Source: Toxonevra muliebris (lineage: Eukaryota; Arthropoda; Insecta; Diptera; Pallopteridae). Taken from it: a stretch of 64,000 nucleotides of DNA. Below are positions 10,340 through 22,245 of the stretch, in pieces. The notes below the pieces were generated by a model, which saw only the letters and a list, made by a program, of their open reading frames with translations, was not told the origin of the DNA and did not search any database. Within the stretch, counting starts at the first letter, position 1. Every line of letters begins with the position of its first letter. The stretch lies in assembly GCA_963691655.1 (NCBI GenBank), contig OY829326.1:97767235-97831234 (forward strand). The letters are read 5' to 3'. The position numbers and the translations under genes were made by a program.

Positions 10340-11819
10340 AAGTGTGGCAGCACGAAAAATTGCAAAAAAATCAATATAAAACGATAACGGTGACATTTGC
10401 TGCCGTCTTCTTCATTACTTGATTTTTCTATGGCTTTTTTTTCAGCTACTTTGAAAATTTTGTATGTGTGTGAATGGAAATTGAAGTCAGATTAAAATTC
10501 ACATACAAAAAAGAAGAAAATTGTGTATTTTCAAATTATTAATAAATAATATTTATTTAATTTCAGAATAAATTATATGTAAAGAAAAATCAAAACAAAC
10601 TTCTAAAAAAAAATAAATTAAAATGAATGACTTTCGTCAAATAGGTGTTTCTAATTCTAATTTTTGCCAAACTCGCCATTGCCATTAAAGGTTAAATATC
10701 TACAATAATTACAGCATAATTAAATTTACATTTCATTAAGTTAATTAAATGTTAATTCATCTTCAAAAATATAAAAATAATATACCAACCAACAACAACA
10801 ACAGCCTTCAAATTCATTTTTAAGCCGATTATTAAAATGAATGACTGGTTCCTTTGTAAAAAGAAAAAAAACCTAAAAAGGAAGAAGAAACATATACGCA
10901 CGCTCCCGCTCTAAGAAACGAGAAAAAAACACTATACATTAGTAAAAAAAAAAAAATATGAAGAAGAAACTAATTAACATATTCTATGCCAACCACAACA
11001 ATATAAAGACTAATCACTTTAGCTACAAAAAAAAATCACAAAAAGAAAGAAAAAATACAAACAATTTGTGTAGCTTAAAACTACAAAATAATATTTATAA
11101 AATCGAAAAGATTCCGTACTAGCAAAAAGAAACACCAAACTGTCTAATTTTATAATAATCATTTCATTTAGTTAAAAGAAAAAATTCAGAAAAATCACAA
11201 ATGAATTTGCTTTCATGACAACAAAGTTTGCAGTTTGCTGCTGGAAGCCACAAATATTTATAATGAATGATAATTGCTAAAATCCGAAAACCTCAAGAAT
11301 TCTTACAAAAATTAAAAAAGTAAGCTTTTTAAAAAAATGATTGCTTTACAAATTACAAGTAAAAAAAAAATATTCTAAATAATTATTGAAAATAATGATG
11401 AAGTCAGCATAAAGTTATTTTCTGAAAGGAACAGCAAAAAAAAAAAAAAAATCAAATAATAAAACAAGCAAACGACAAATTAACACCAACACTACCATAA
11501 CTAACTAAGTAAGTAAAAAAAAAACAAAAACTAAACGAAACGTGTTTGCTCAAAATCTTTTGCCAAATGCACGTATTTTTTTTTTCTTCGAAGGCGTGGT
11601 GGTGGTGTTGACTGACGGGAGAGGAATGGTGAGAATTATGCGATTTATTTTTATAATAATTTGATGCAAATTTATAGCAAAAACAAGTTAATAATTTTAT
11701 ACATTTTATGCACACAAATATACAAACAATTTGTTTTACCAACAGAAATACTTAAAAAAATGTATTTAAAAAAACTAAAAACTTTAAATTATATAGTCCA
11801 GTCATTATAAAGATTTACA
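10340..11819. other. A-rich non-coding DNA
   Basis: No gene recognised. It has many A-runs and CAACAA words. The minus-strand frame at 11452-11742 shows no domain. Confidence 0.5.
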
Positions 11820-12486
11820 TCATAAAAATTCTGAACTGAGACTTTTCTTCGGTAATTGTTAGTGGGGATATGATAGATTCAAAAACCACAAAAATTAGTC
11901 CTGGGGTTGCAGAGCGACCCCCCAAAAAATCCCCCCTTTGGTGAAAAAAGCCTTTTTTTACTAATAACTGGTTAACCGTTGGAGATATCAAAAAATTACT
12001 TACCACAAAAAAAAAAAGCCTGAAAGTGATTTCCTAAAAAAAGGTCTTAAGTAATTTTTTTTTTTAAATGTCATAGTTGTCGAGATATTCAATATTTAAG
12101 AAATTGCAAATTTAGTACTTTGGATGTACTGTGGATGCGCGCGCATCTTTGTTTATTTGAGTTTTTGCGTGCGGAGCCTATAGGAAAAATTGAATTACTC
12201 GAAATATATTCTTATATATTGAATATCTCGAAAACTATGACATATACAAAAAAATTACTTAAGACTTTTTTTTAGAAAATCACTTAAGCTTTTTATGTGT
12301 GTTAGATAATTTGTTGATATCTCCAACGGTTAACCAGTTATTAGTACAAAAAGGCTTTTTTCACCAAAGAGGGTGTTTTTTGGGGGGGTCGTTCTGCAAC
12401 CCCAGAAATGATTTTTATGGTTTTTCCATCTATTATACCCCCACTAACAATTACTAAAAAAAAATCGCAGTTAAGAATTTTTATGA
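11820..12486. mobile_element. 667-bp foldback element with ~265-bp arms
   Basis: The left arm, from TCATAAAAATTCTGAACTG through GTTAGTGGGGATATGATAGA, CTGGGGTTGCAGAGCGACCC and GTTAACCGTTGGAGATATCA, is mirrored by the right arm from about 12216 to 12486. The arms are imperfect. The centre (about 12085-12215) holds GATGCGCGCGCATC, itself a palindrome. No transposase is encoded and no target duplication is clear. It belongs to the long-inverted-repeat class of MITE or foldback elements; the family is unknown. Confidence 0.78.
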
Positions 12487-12744
12487 ACTTTGGTGCATTT
12501 TTTACTCTACCTACTGGGCTAATATGACAGTTTCAAAAAAGCTGAAATATTTTTTTTTTGTCTTAAACAAATTAGAAGTATGCTAAGAATAAGATAGCAA
12601 AATTTATTTCGTAATCCTCATGATTCTCCAGTTCGAAATAGGGGGAGTGAAGCCGTACTTTGGGATTAAAATGAGCTTTATATGTGGTAAAGTGTGCTTT
12701 CAAATAGAAGGCTGCCCCTCCAACCGAACCTAACCTAAAGCTGG
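12487..12744 (+). other. Non-coding DNA ending in a LINE-type CCTAACCTAA tail
   Basis: AACCTAACCTAA at 12725-12735 is the same tail type as at 10316-10330, so the ~100 bp before it (from about 12640) may be the 3' UTR of a truncated LINE. No coding homology supports this beyond the tail. Confidence 0.35.
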
Positions 12745-14058
12745 CACAAGAAAGCCTTCTTAACATCGCACACAAGGTTCTGTTGTATGAAAGGGTATAT
12801 GAATTTGAATGTGAAAGGGTATTTGAATTGATTGCGTATTGATTGGATTCAGGCGAAGTAAGTCAATTATTGACCTGATATTCACTCTACTCCAAATCCT
12901 GAAAAAGACCCGAGATTAACAGATCGACACCCATCATCTATTCTTCGATTATAAAGCCGCAGTCGAAGTTCATTAGATTCTGCTAAATGGCACTAACCGA
13001 CACCACCAATTGGTGAAAATTAGAATTGACTTCTCTGCTCAATTTAATATCAAACAAGGTTTCAGAGAAGATGATTTCCTATGGTGCAACTTCTCAATCT
13101 CAATCAAAATAATTCCAGCCGCAAATATCAGTATCCCCGGTGCTATATTTTACAATAATGACATGCTGCTTGCAGACGCTGAGCAATCTGCAGAGTGTAC
13201 TCCAATCGGGAAAAAGGAGCCTCGTCGAGTCGGTTTAGCAATGGACGAAGACAAAACAAAACTGTTGACAATCATACACACGAAGTCGTCAACGATTTCG
13301 TATATGTGGGATCCAGCATTAACAACAACAATGTCCGATCATTTGCACATAGAAACTAAGGTTATGCCAGTGAAAGACCGTGACCGTGACCGTGACAGTG
13401 AACTGCCGTTCGTCCTCACATCCAAATCACCACCTTTTGCACCTACCAGCATCCCATCATGCAGTTAGGAATGATTTTAGAGTTGAGCTGTCTAATGTGC
13501 AGCAATTTGCCAACAGTCTACCGGCTAACCCATAAATAGAGAATTTAAAAACAGCAAACGCAGAAATCCATATGCACAAGGTTGAGGAAGTAATTAATAA
13601 CTTCCGTTTTAATCACGTCCTCAACAACAGGCTTCCGCTAATCCATGAGCCCGAATGCACACTGCCGCATGCATCGCTTGTCTTCTACTTTCACCCGCAA
13701 TAACAACAACAACAATGTCTGCCTTGAGATTAAACCGAGAATAACTTATCGTCGCCTGAGAATTGATTTGGCGTATGTATGTATAAATTCATATACCTAT
13801 ACGCCAAATCAATTCTCAGGCGTCGTTATGCCAACAGGTGGTACTTCTACCCTTATGTATGGCGCCAAGACGTGGAAGGTTACAACTAATGATAAGAGGT
13901 TGTTGGGAGCACTTGAGCGAAAGACACATGGTAACATCTATGGCACCAATATGATTGAATGACTTTTATCGAAGAAGATGAGCTATAAGAGCTGTATGCC
14001 GACATAGACACAGTCAAGCGTATAAAAATCCAGCGAATTCACTGGATTCGTAAATCAT
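12745..14058 (+). pseudogene. RTE-type LINE reverse transcriptase remnant
   Basis: Recognisable RT pieces in order: AQESLLNIAHKVL (about 12747), GFRRSKSIIDLIFTLLQIL (about 12850), THHLFFDYKAA, then FSAQFNIKQGFREDD (13028 onward), IPGAIFYNNDMLLAD where the YADD box should follow but is degraded, RVGLAMDEDKTKLL, NVCLEIKPRIT (about 13711), LMYGAKTWKV (13855) and ELYELYADIDTVKRIKIQR-like words near 13980-14030. This order and wording fit the RTE group. The stretch 13469-13690 does not fit RT and may be a foreign insertion or a rearranged part. A 76-bp palindrome interrupts the frame at 13750-13825. Confidence 0.75.
13750..13825. mobile_element. 76-bp palindromic insertion, copy 1
   Basis: Arms of 27 bp, beginning CGTCGCCTGAGAATTGATTT and ending in GGCGTAT, pair with the right arm with a single mismatch at 13823. 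The 22-base loop is itself nearly palindromic. TTAT flanks both sides (13746-13749 and 13826-13829). Removing the element and one TTAT restores the RTE reading frame ...RIT-YANRWYF, so this is an insertion rather than a chance hairpin. An identical-length copy is at 62143-62218. There is no coding capacity. Confidence 0.85.
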
Positions 14059-17000
14059 AAAGTACCGCCGCTCTCAAGAAGTTGACTATTGTTGCTAAAG
14101 TGTGTATGTTAGTTCAAGGCTGTATATTTGATACTTTTCTATTTCTTTCTTTTTTATACATCAGTGTTTCCTAATGCCAAAAAAATGATTATTCTTCATC
14201 ATTACAACAAAACCATAGTGGCCTAAATAAAAAAATTCCATAAATTAGCAGATTCAAGAGGTGCAGGGGCAAACTCAACCCTTGTTCGTGATGAACACTT
14301 AACACTATCTACTTAAAAATTTATATCATTGAAGGAAGAAACCCAAAACCTTCCAGTCTCACCTCGGGATCCGTTATTGAATTGACAACGTTCCATTTAG
14401 TTGCTAATCGATTGGTGGAAACCTCGATCCCTAACCTCGATATCTATTAAAAATTATATGCAGATTTATCAAATAAATGTTTTCTTTAACAAGATGTAAA
14501 CAATCGATGAAACTAAATATTCCTTAATAGTATAACGTAGACATAAAAAAATTTAGGAAACTTTTGAAAAATATTAAAAATGTTTGAAATAAATTTAAAT
14601 CAAAATATTTATGCATAGATATGCTTCAAAAAGTTGAATGCTGCCCGGTCTTGAACACTTTTGCTATCTTTACAAGCTTATAGAGCTTGTAATTTATGCA
14701 AAATAATAAAAAAACAAAAATCAAAAAAAAAAAAAAAAAATAATTTAAAAAAACAAGCTTTATGATTATGGCTAACTCGAAGCTAAAGCAAAATATAAAA
14801 AATAGAAGCTGTCATCTTTTCAGCATATTTATCTACAACCACAACAATATATCTACATATTTATGTAGATATGAAAATTTTAAGTCTAATAAAAATCCCC
14901 CCCAAAAAAATATAGACAAATATACATATATACATACTTATGTATATATAAACATTTAACTTAATAAAGCAGTAAAATTTGTTTTTTCTTTTTCGAAAAA
15001 TTTTGGTTTTTTTTTTTATTTTGTTGCTTACGGTTTGCTGTTGATGTAAAATTAAAACAGTTAAATAAGAAGAAAACTACAAATGCTGCAGCGTTCATTC
15101 AGCTCAGCTCTAGGAGTTTAAGAAACGAAAGACTTAAGCAACGAACTAGATTAAGTGTTGATGCTGCTTTTTCTTTTACATACTTATCTACTTACATACA
15201 TACATACGTGTAGTAGCTAGAGAGTTGTCTATGGTGAAATGTGAGTGTGAACGCATACGAGTACGCTAAACATAAAGTTTTTGTTTTTTTTCGTTTTCAA
15301 AAAAGTCAGCAACCTCATTTGAAGCAGCAACATCATCTACACAATTGGGTTGCTTTTACAAAATTTTACATGATGAAAATCACGAACCAAAAACAAAGCA
15401 AAGAAAAACCGATTTTAATGAAACGAAGTACATTGGTGAAATTACCTTTTGAAAATGGGAAAAACCTTTTACTTTACAATGTCTAAAATAAATAGTATTC
15501 AATATTTATTTTCTAGTATTTCCAGCTACTTACAAATTGCAAATTTTCTCACCTTTTTAGTTGCAATTTACTTAGAATTTTTCCGCTTGAGTGTACTTTT
15601 TTTCTTTCGCTTAAAACAAAAGCACAATTTGGGTAGCTTATTTACTTGCTACTCACACATTCATGCATGCATATATGTATATTTAGTAGTGTTTATGTTC
15701 AACACACAGCCACTTGTTCAAATTTACTCTAAAGCCCAACAAATTGAGGTTAAGAGGTAATGGTCACCATTTGTGTGTACTTAAAGAATCGTGCTAATGT
15801 TGCTCAAGTTTATTAGCATATAAAATTTGCATGAAAATGTTAAACCAAAAAAAAAAAAGAAAAAATAAATAAATAAATAAAAAAAAACAGCTAGAAAAAA
15901 AGGTATGAAAAAATTGTTATGAATAAATGTTAAAAATTAAACAGACACAAAAGATGGCAAAAGCAGAAATCAATATGCTTTAGGAATTTAAAATAAAAAC
16001 AAATTGAAAAAATTTTGGTTTCTCAACTGAACACACAACAAACAAAGTTTTTCGCCTTACTTTTAACCCGGAGCAGCTTTTCACCTTTGGTGACCCCTAG
16101 TAAAATTTTCTGTAAAATATTTTTGTGAAATAATTTAACCCTTGAATGCCCTTTTAAATAAGACTTTTCTGGAATTTCTCAAAGAAAGACCAAAAATACC
16201 CATATAGGTAAAAGTTAATGGGTTAATATGTTCTAAGAAAAGATTTCTCGTGAAATTTAGCTATAGGTTGTTGAAGACAAGATTAATCTTAAATGTACAT
16301 TTACATTGAATTTTATATATTATTTGATTCAACTTTTGACTAAAATTGGAAAATTTCAACATACAGTAAAATCGTGACCGCCGTTAAACTTGCAAAACCC
16401 AGCGAGGTATTTACTTGCCTGTGGTAATACTTTCACCCACTTATCTCTGTAAAGTTGAATCATGAAAGTATTTAAAAAAATATTGCACTATTGCAATCAC
16501 AAATCGTCTATAAATTTTAGCTTATCTTCAAAAACCACTAAGTTACTAAGCTGTTAATGCTCTGGTATATGTATGTATAGAAATGACCTTGAGTTAATTA
16601 TTTTGTTTATATTAAAGAACCTAAGCTTACTTAAGCTTCACGCACCTTTCCTCAAAAGAAAATATTTCCAAAAGAAAAATTATCAATCTAATTTTAAGTA
16701 CTTGCTGGCATTTTTGCTTAAAGGCATAAAAAAAGATATTAGTACTTAAAGCTTTTAAAATTAAAGAAAACACATGGAGTTATGTGGATACTCGAGGCAA
16801 TACACTAAAATACTTGAGCTAAGAATAGTCGTTTTGAGTATGCTCAGGTGTATTTTTTTCTTACCTTTCAATGAGCTCAATTTACTTTAGGGTGTGTTTG
16901 AAAGCTACACCCAAAATGCCATGAGGTTAAAGAACAAAAACTGTTGATGAATGAATGCGTTTCATTTAAAAAGGTTAAATCAAGGCTCATTTATTTTAAG

Positions 17001-17800
17001 TTCATCTACTAAGTAGAGTGAGAATTTTGGAATTAGTTTTAAAAATAAATGTTTCTTAGTATGTAGAATAAATTTCATGCTTAATTTTCACATTAATAAA
17101 ACTTTCTCTTCCGCTTTGAGCATAGAAAACTTTTATTTATTTACATACATATATATACAAAAAGTAACTTTAACTAAGTAATATTATAAAATAAATGTGA
17201 TTAATTTAGGTTATTGAAAACTAATTAATCATATGGAATTTTAATTGGTATTATCTAAAAGTTTTAGGTGACTTTGTTATGCTGCATTGAAAACTGAAAA
17301 TTTTTAGTATTTTAGCTTGCAAGCCTGATGGAACAAAAGTAAGTTGAATAAAAACTAATTTGAATTAAAACTATGGTTGGAAGTGCACTTTTTAGTTTAA
17401 TTGAACAAGAATCACCTTTCAAAGCTAGAGTCCAAACTATTGAATTTTTTGAAAAAATAAACACAAATCTGCAAATCTGTTTTTCTAAAGAAACGTTTAT
17501 CTATGTTTATTAAAAATACGTTGGTTTAGAACATCTTAATCTTAGTAGGATGGCTTCTATGCTACTGAACTTACTCCAGAATTTGCTAGAATATACATAC
17601 CTATCCTAGTCACAGGGCTCAGTCTATCAATTTAAATAAACAAATTCAGAGCTTGAAGCCGTGCAATTTAACAAATCTCTATAATTTCGGAATCTTTGTA
17701 AATGGATGATTTATGATGACTTTGTTATGATTTAAACACAACAATATTGAACGGGACAAGGTGAGAGGGATTGTGGGGTTTTATTCCCAATACCACAACT
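14059..17800. other. AT-rich non-coding DNA
   Basis: No gene recognised. It contains A-runs (14725-14743), TATATACATA-type microsatellites (14920-14950) and ACATACATACATAC (15193-15206). The frames at 14762-14959, 15241-15486 and 15449-15760 lack recognisable domains and their composition follows the local base bias. Around 16020-17750 the DNA is somewhat less repetitive but I see no exon structure I can defend. Confidence 0.5.
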
Positions 17801-17807
17801 CTTACCC

Positions 17808-19340
17808 TGAGTTTTTTATCTGAGTTTCAGTTTATATTTTTGTCTGAGTTTTGGTCTGAATGTTGGGCTGAATTTTGATAACTTTTGGTATAACTTTTTG
17901 GTCGGATTTTCTATCCCAATTCTTGCCTGAGTTTCGGTCTGACTTTGGGCGTCAGTTCTGGTCTAAATGTTGGTCTGATATTTTATATGAGTTTGATCTG
18001 AATTTTTATCTGACTTAGACTTTGGTCTAAGTTTTGGTCTGATTTTTGGTCTAAATGTTGGATTGAATTTTAGTCTGAGTTTTGACCTGAATTTTGATTT
18101 GAGTTTTCATCTGAATTTCAGTGTGAATTTCAGTCTAAATTTTGGTCTGACTTTGGTCTGAGTTTTGGTCTAATTTTTTTTCTAAATGTTGTTCTGGATT
18201 TTAGCCTAAGCTTTGATCTGAATTTCGGTCCGAAATTTGATCTGAATTTTTGTTTGAGTTTTAAACAGAATTTTGGTCTAAATTTCAGTCTAAACTTTGG
18301 TCTGATTTTGGGTTGAGTTTTGACCTAACTTCTGGTCTGAGCTCTAGTCCAAATGTTAGTCTGAATTTTGTCTGAATTTTGATGTGAGTTTTTATGTGAA
18401 GTTCAGTTTAAAATTTAGTTTGAGTTTTAGTCTGAACTTTGGGTGAGCTTAGGTCTGAAATTTGATCTGGATTTTTGTCTGAGTTTTGGCCTGAGTTTTG
18501 ATCAGAATTTCGGTCTGGGTTTCGGTCTGAAATTTGGTCTGATTTTGATCTGAGCTTTGATCTAACTTTTGATCTGAGTTCAAGTCTAAATATTGGTTTG
18601 AATTTTAGTCTGAGTTTGATCTGAATTTTTATTTGAATTTTGATCTGAATTTCGGTCTGAACTTGGGTTAAATTTTGGTCTGATTTTGGTTTGATTTTTT
18701 TCTGAGTTTTGATCTAACTCTTGGTCTGAGTTCCAGTCTGGTCAAAATTTTGGTCTGAACATGGGCTGAAGTTTGGTTTAAAATTTCGCTTGATTTTTTG
18801 GCTGATTTCTTGGTCTAAACTTTAGTCTGATTTTGTTCTGAGTTTTGATCTGATTTTCAGTCTGATTTTTTATCCGAATTTTTATCCGATTTTTATACTG
18901 CTATTTGCTCTGAATTTAAGTCCAACTTTTGGTTCAAGTATTAGTCTTAATTTTTGATTTTGAATTTCAATGTGAACTTCAGTCTAAATTTTGGTATGAC
19001 TTTGGGCTGAGTTTTGGTCTGATTTTTGTTCTAAATGTAAGTCTGAATTTTAGTCTGAGCTTTGATCTGAATTTCGGTCTGAATTTTGGTCTGAAATTTG
19101 ATGTGAATTTTCGCATGAGTTTTGATCAGAATTTTGGTTTGCGTATCAGTCTAAACTTTGGTCTAAGTTTTGATCTAACTTTTGGTCTGAGTTCTGGTCT
19201 AAATATTGGTCTAAATTTTAGTCTGAGTTTGATCTGAATTGTGATCTGAGTTTTTATGTGAATTTCAGTTTGAAACTTAGTCTGAGTTTTGGTCTGAACT
19301 TTGGGTGAGTTTAGGTCTGAAATTTGATCTGGGTTTTTGG
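17808..19340. repeat. 1.5-kb degenerate 12-bp minisatellite
   Basis: The plus strand is a run of variants of GGTCTGAATTTT and ATCTGAGTTTTG, so the period is about 12 bp, with roughly 125 units. Because 12 is a multiple of three, long open frames arise on both strands: 18929-19237 on plus reads as a four-residue repeat of the type F-x-L-N/S, and 19126-19383 on minus as K/R-rich repeats. These are artefacts of the period and not evidence of a protein. Confidence 0.88.
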
Positions 19341-19344
19341 CCAC

Positions 19345-21973
19345 GGGTCTTGGAAAGTGAGTTTTTTTTTTATAAACTGACATTCTGAGGTAAATTAGAA
19401 TTCCGAAAGTATTAATTTTTTGTCTTTACATTTGTTTACCATACATTTATTACGCCTTAATTGATGCCTAAAACGTTTGAAGTTTATTGTCATTTTCCCC
19501 ATCAACATCTGCTCTTCTTACTGACGAAACCAGTCACTAATTATACACAGACTCTAAGGCTTAGAACAAAGGCCTCTTTCAACGCGGTGTTTGTCTGCAT
19601 AGGTTCAATGTTATGGTCCTAGAAACTACCCTCTTCCCTCATTTAAGAATTTTGCTGACATTCAAAGAATTTAATAGTCCTATTTCTAACTTAATTGATT
19701 TAAAAGAATTTTCTATTGAAAGAATATTTTTGGTAAAATATTTTTCACAGTGTAGACCAAGAAGCTTATTCTATGATATTATGAAAAATCTAATGCTCAA
19801 TGAAAAGAATGCAATATATTTTCATTTTTATTACAATAAATTCCAATTTTGAAGCTAACAACAGCTGCTGCACTGACAGCAACCAACAACAATTGCCAAT
19901 ATTAACGAGTAGAACAACGACAATTGAAAATTTTTCCAAAACGCATAAAGAAATAGCGAACAAAAAATCCGCAGAAATTATGTGAATATCGACGAACAAA
20001 CGAAGAAGAAAACTACAGAACAAGTTTCGCAACAACGCATGCGCACACGCACACGCACACAGCAATAGAGAAGAATTTCAACAACAACATTAGCAGCAAA
20101 CAGGCAAACAAAAACAAAGAAAAAAAAATAAAAACAATAACTATTGAATTCGTGATCATCATCGATATAACGAATGCAGTAGAATCAATTGTTGGCTGTC
20201 GATATTGTTGTGTTGTAGTTGAAACAGCAGCAGCAGCAACAACAGCTTAGAAGATCTTATGCTGTAAAATCATAGATACGTATATAAAATTGTTGCTTGA
20301 TTTTTATGTTGTTTATAAATTTTCTTGCAGATCGTTTGTTTTTATTTTTTAAGCTCATGAATACTCGTATGAGGCTGCTGCAACAACACATCAAAACGGT
20401 TGCTTGCACAATATTTGCAGCAGCAAAAGCAACAGCAACAGCAAATGCATAGGCAAGATTATTATGTGCATTCATCGTGTATGTGCATATCCCCAAGTAC
20501 CCGCCACCATTCGTTGGGTGAATGGTCAATCCATAAATAAAATTTATAGACTTGCGAAATTACCGCCTACCCCGCGCCAATCCTCCGCGACCCCCACCAA
20601 CCGCTTCAATCAAATTCGCTAAGCTTATAGCAATCTCTATGCAGACGGAGACTAAGACTGCTTTGTTGTTGTTGTTGTTGTTGCAGTTGCTGCTACTGCA
20701 TACTTTTGCTATTGTTGGTTGCTTCATTTTGTGTTTGCAATGCGAATTCGTTGATTTGTTGCGCAAAAGCGAGTCTCTCTTTTTCATAGCAACAATTTCT
20801 TCTTTCCAAACTGCTTCTGCTGTTGTTGTTGCTTCTTTTGTAGTTGTTAGCCGATGTTGCTGTTGCTATTGCTGTACCACCACAAGTTTCGCATGTGATT
20901 TCTGTATGAAGGAAGCTGTTTTTTCTTTGCCTTTGCTTTTAGCTTTGATTCAACGTCTAATTACTTTCTGCTGCAACAGTCACCACACAACAACAGCAAT
21001 AATAACAACAACAGCAACTACATTAGCAGCATCAGCTTCATCAGCAACATCTTTGCCGCATTAATGTTGCCGTTTTTTTACTTAATGAACCTGATACCAA
21101 ACTGTTGCTGTTGTTATTGTTTCTGTTGTTGTTGTTGCTGCTGTTTTTATTGTTGCTGTCTTATATTGCCAGCGCGTATATAACGTCAGAGATAAAAAGA
21201 ATTAATTGCCACGTAAATTTATGGCAAATTGCTTTTATAATTTTTATATTTCTTTATTTATTTCTTTTTTTTCAGTTTTTTGGTTGAGTTGAAGTAAATT
21301 ATGTTTGTTTTTTTTCTTTTTTTTGCAAGTTTATTGTTTATTTTGCATATTAACTACGTAGGCATTTTATTTGGACAACGACAACTATTTAGCATAAAAA
21401 AAAACAATCACTTTGTGCAAGTAATTAAAAAAAAATAAAACAATTACTGGGCGTTGAAAGCATAAATGTCATAAAGAATAAAAGGACAAGTGCAGGAAGC
21501 GAGCGTGTGTTTTGAATATTGCACGTGCTGAATACTTTATTGGGAAGTTGAAGGGAAGTTGAATAAAAAAAAAGAGGAAGGAAATTTACGTCTACGTGAA
21601 TATGCAAAAAAAAATTGCTTTCTTCATAGTAACTAACTACAAAAATGTGCCACTGGCGGATTCAAGGTAAAGCTTGAACTGCAAACAATCGAAACTTGTT
21701 AGTGATCGGATCTTATATTCTCTTGGATAATGAAAATATGAAATATTAACTGAAACACGTTTGTGTGTTGAGTTACAAAAAAACTTTCCAAAGCTGTTTT
21801 TAAAAAATGTTAGAAGAAAATACCAATTTTTCCAGAAATACTCTTTTAAACTGAGTTCAAATACTCCTGAAGACCGGAATAAAAATCGGAAAACAAATTA
21901 AATGCGGATTTAATTTTAAAGTGGTATATTTTCCGATCTATGATTAGTATATTGCAAGTAGATATCACTTAAC
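19345..21973. other. Non-coding DNA rich in CAA/CAG and TTG/CTG triplets
   Basis: Triplet-rich tracts occur at 19855-19925, 20225-20250 and 20420-20445 as CAG/CAA, and at 20665-20700, 20815-20875 and 21100-21170 as TTG/CTG. They produce frames rich in Leu, Cys, Ser or Asn (for example 20552-21064), with no domain. CACACGCACACGCACACAG lies at 20043-20061. Such tracts are common in fly introns and untranslated regions, so transcribed host DNA is possible but not shown. Confidence 0.45.
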
Positions 21974-22245
21974 AAAAAGACCTGGTTGGATTATATACAG
22001 GTCATTTCTCTTGGGCCAAACATTTGCATATGTTTGGCCTAGGAGCTAGTGCCTTCTGTGCTTCCTGTGGTTTGGAGGAAGAATGTGAAGAGACGGCGGA
22101 CCACTTTCTTAGTATCTGCCCCGTTTTCTGCCAGATCAGAGTAAGCATATATGGTTCTGGAGTGTTGGGAGACGAACACCTGAGCTCTTTAACACCGCAG
22201 GATCTGCTAAGATTTATTAATAAATCTGGTAGATTTAAAGAATAG
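21974..22245 (+). pseudogene. LINE ORF2 C-terminus (I/LOA-type)
   Basis: One open frame reads GLYTGHFSWAKHLHMFGLGA, then CASCGLEEECEETADHFLSI, CPVF and LLRFINKSGRFKE before the stop at 22243-22245. The spacing C-x2-C-x8-E..H-x4-C is the zinc-binding-like motif at the end of RNase H-bearing LINE ORF2s. It closely resembles the minus-strand copy at about 56800-57100 (DLLRFI/ELLRFI, GVITGH). The following GTACAATGGAC...GTCTGAGTG also matches that copy's 3' UTR. Everything 5' of here is missing. Confidence 0.75.

Noticed and set aside
13469..13690. Possible second protein fragment between the RTE pieces
   Set aside because: One frame is readable for about 70 codons with a stop, but I could not assign it to any family.
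18929..19383. Open frames on both strands with regular four-residue repeats
   Set aside because: They follow directly from the 12-bp repeat period. There is no start context, domain or non-repeat flank.
20552..21064. 170-codon frame on the plus strand, the second longest of the window's plus frames
   Set aside because: It consists of Leu/Cys/Ser/Ala runs from TTG/CTG/GCA triplets, and an overlapping minus frame has equal claim.
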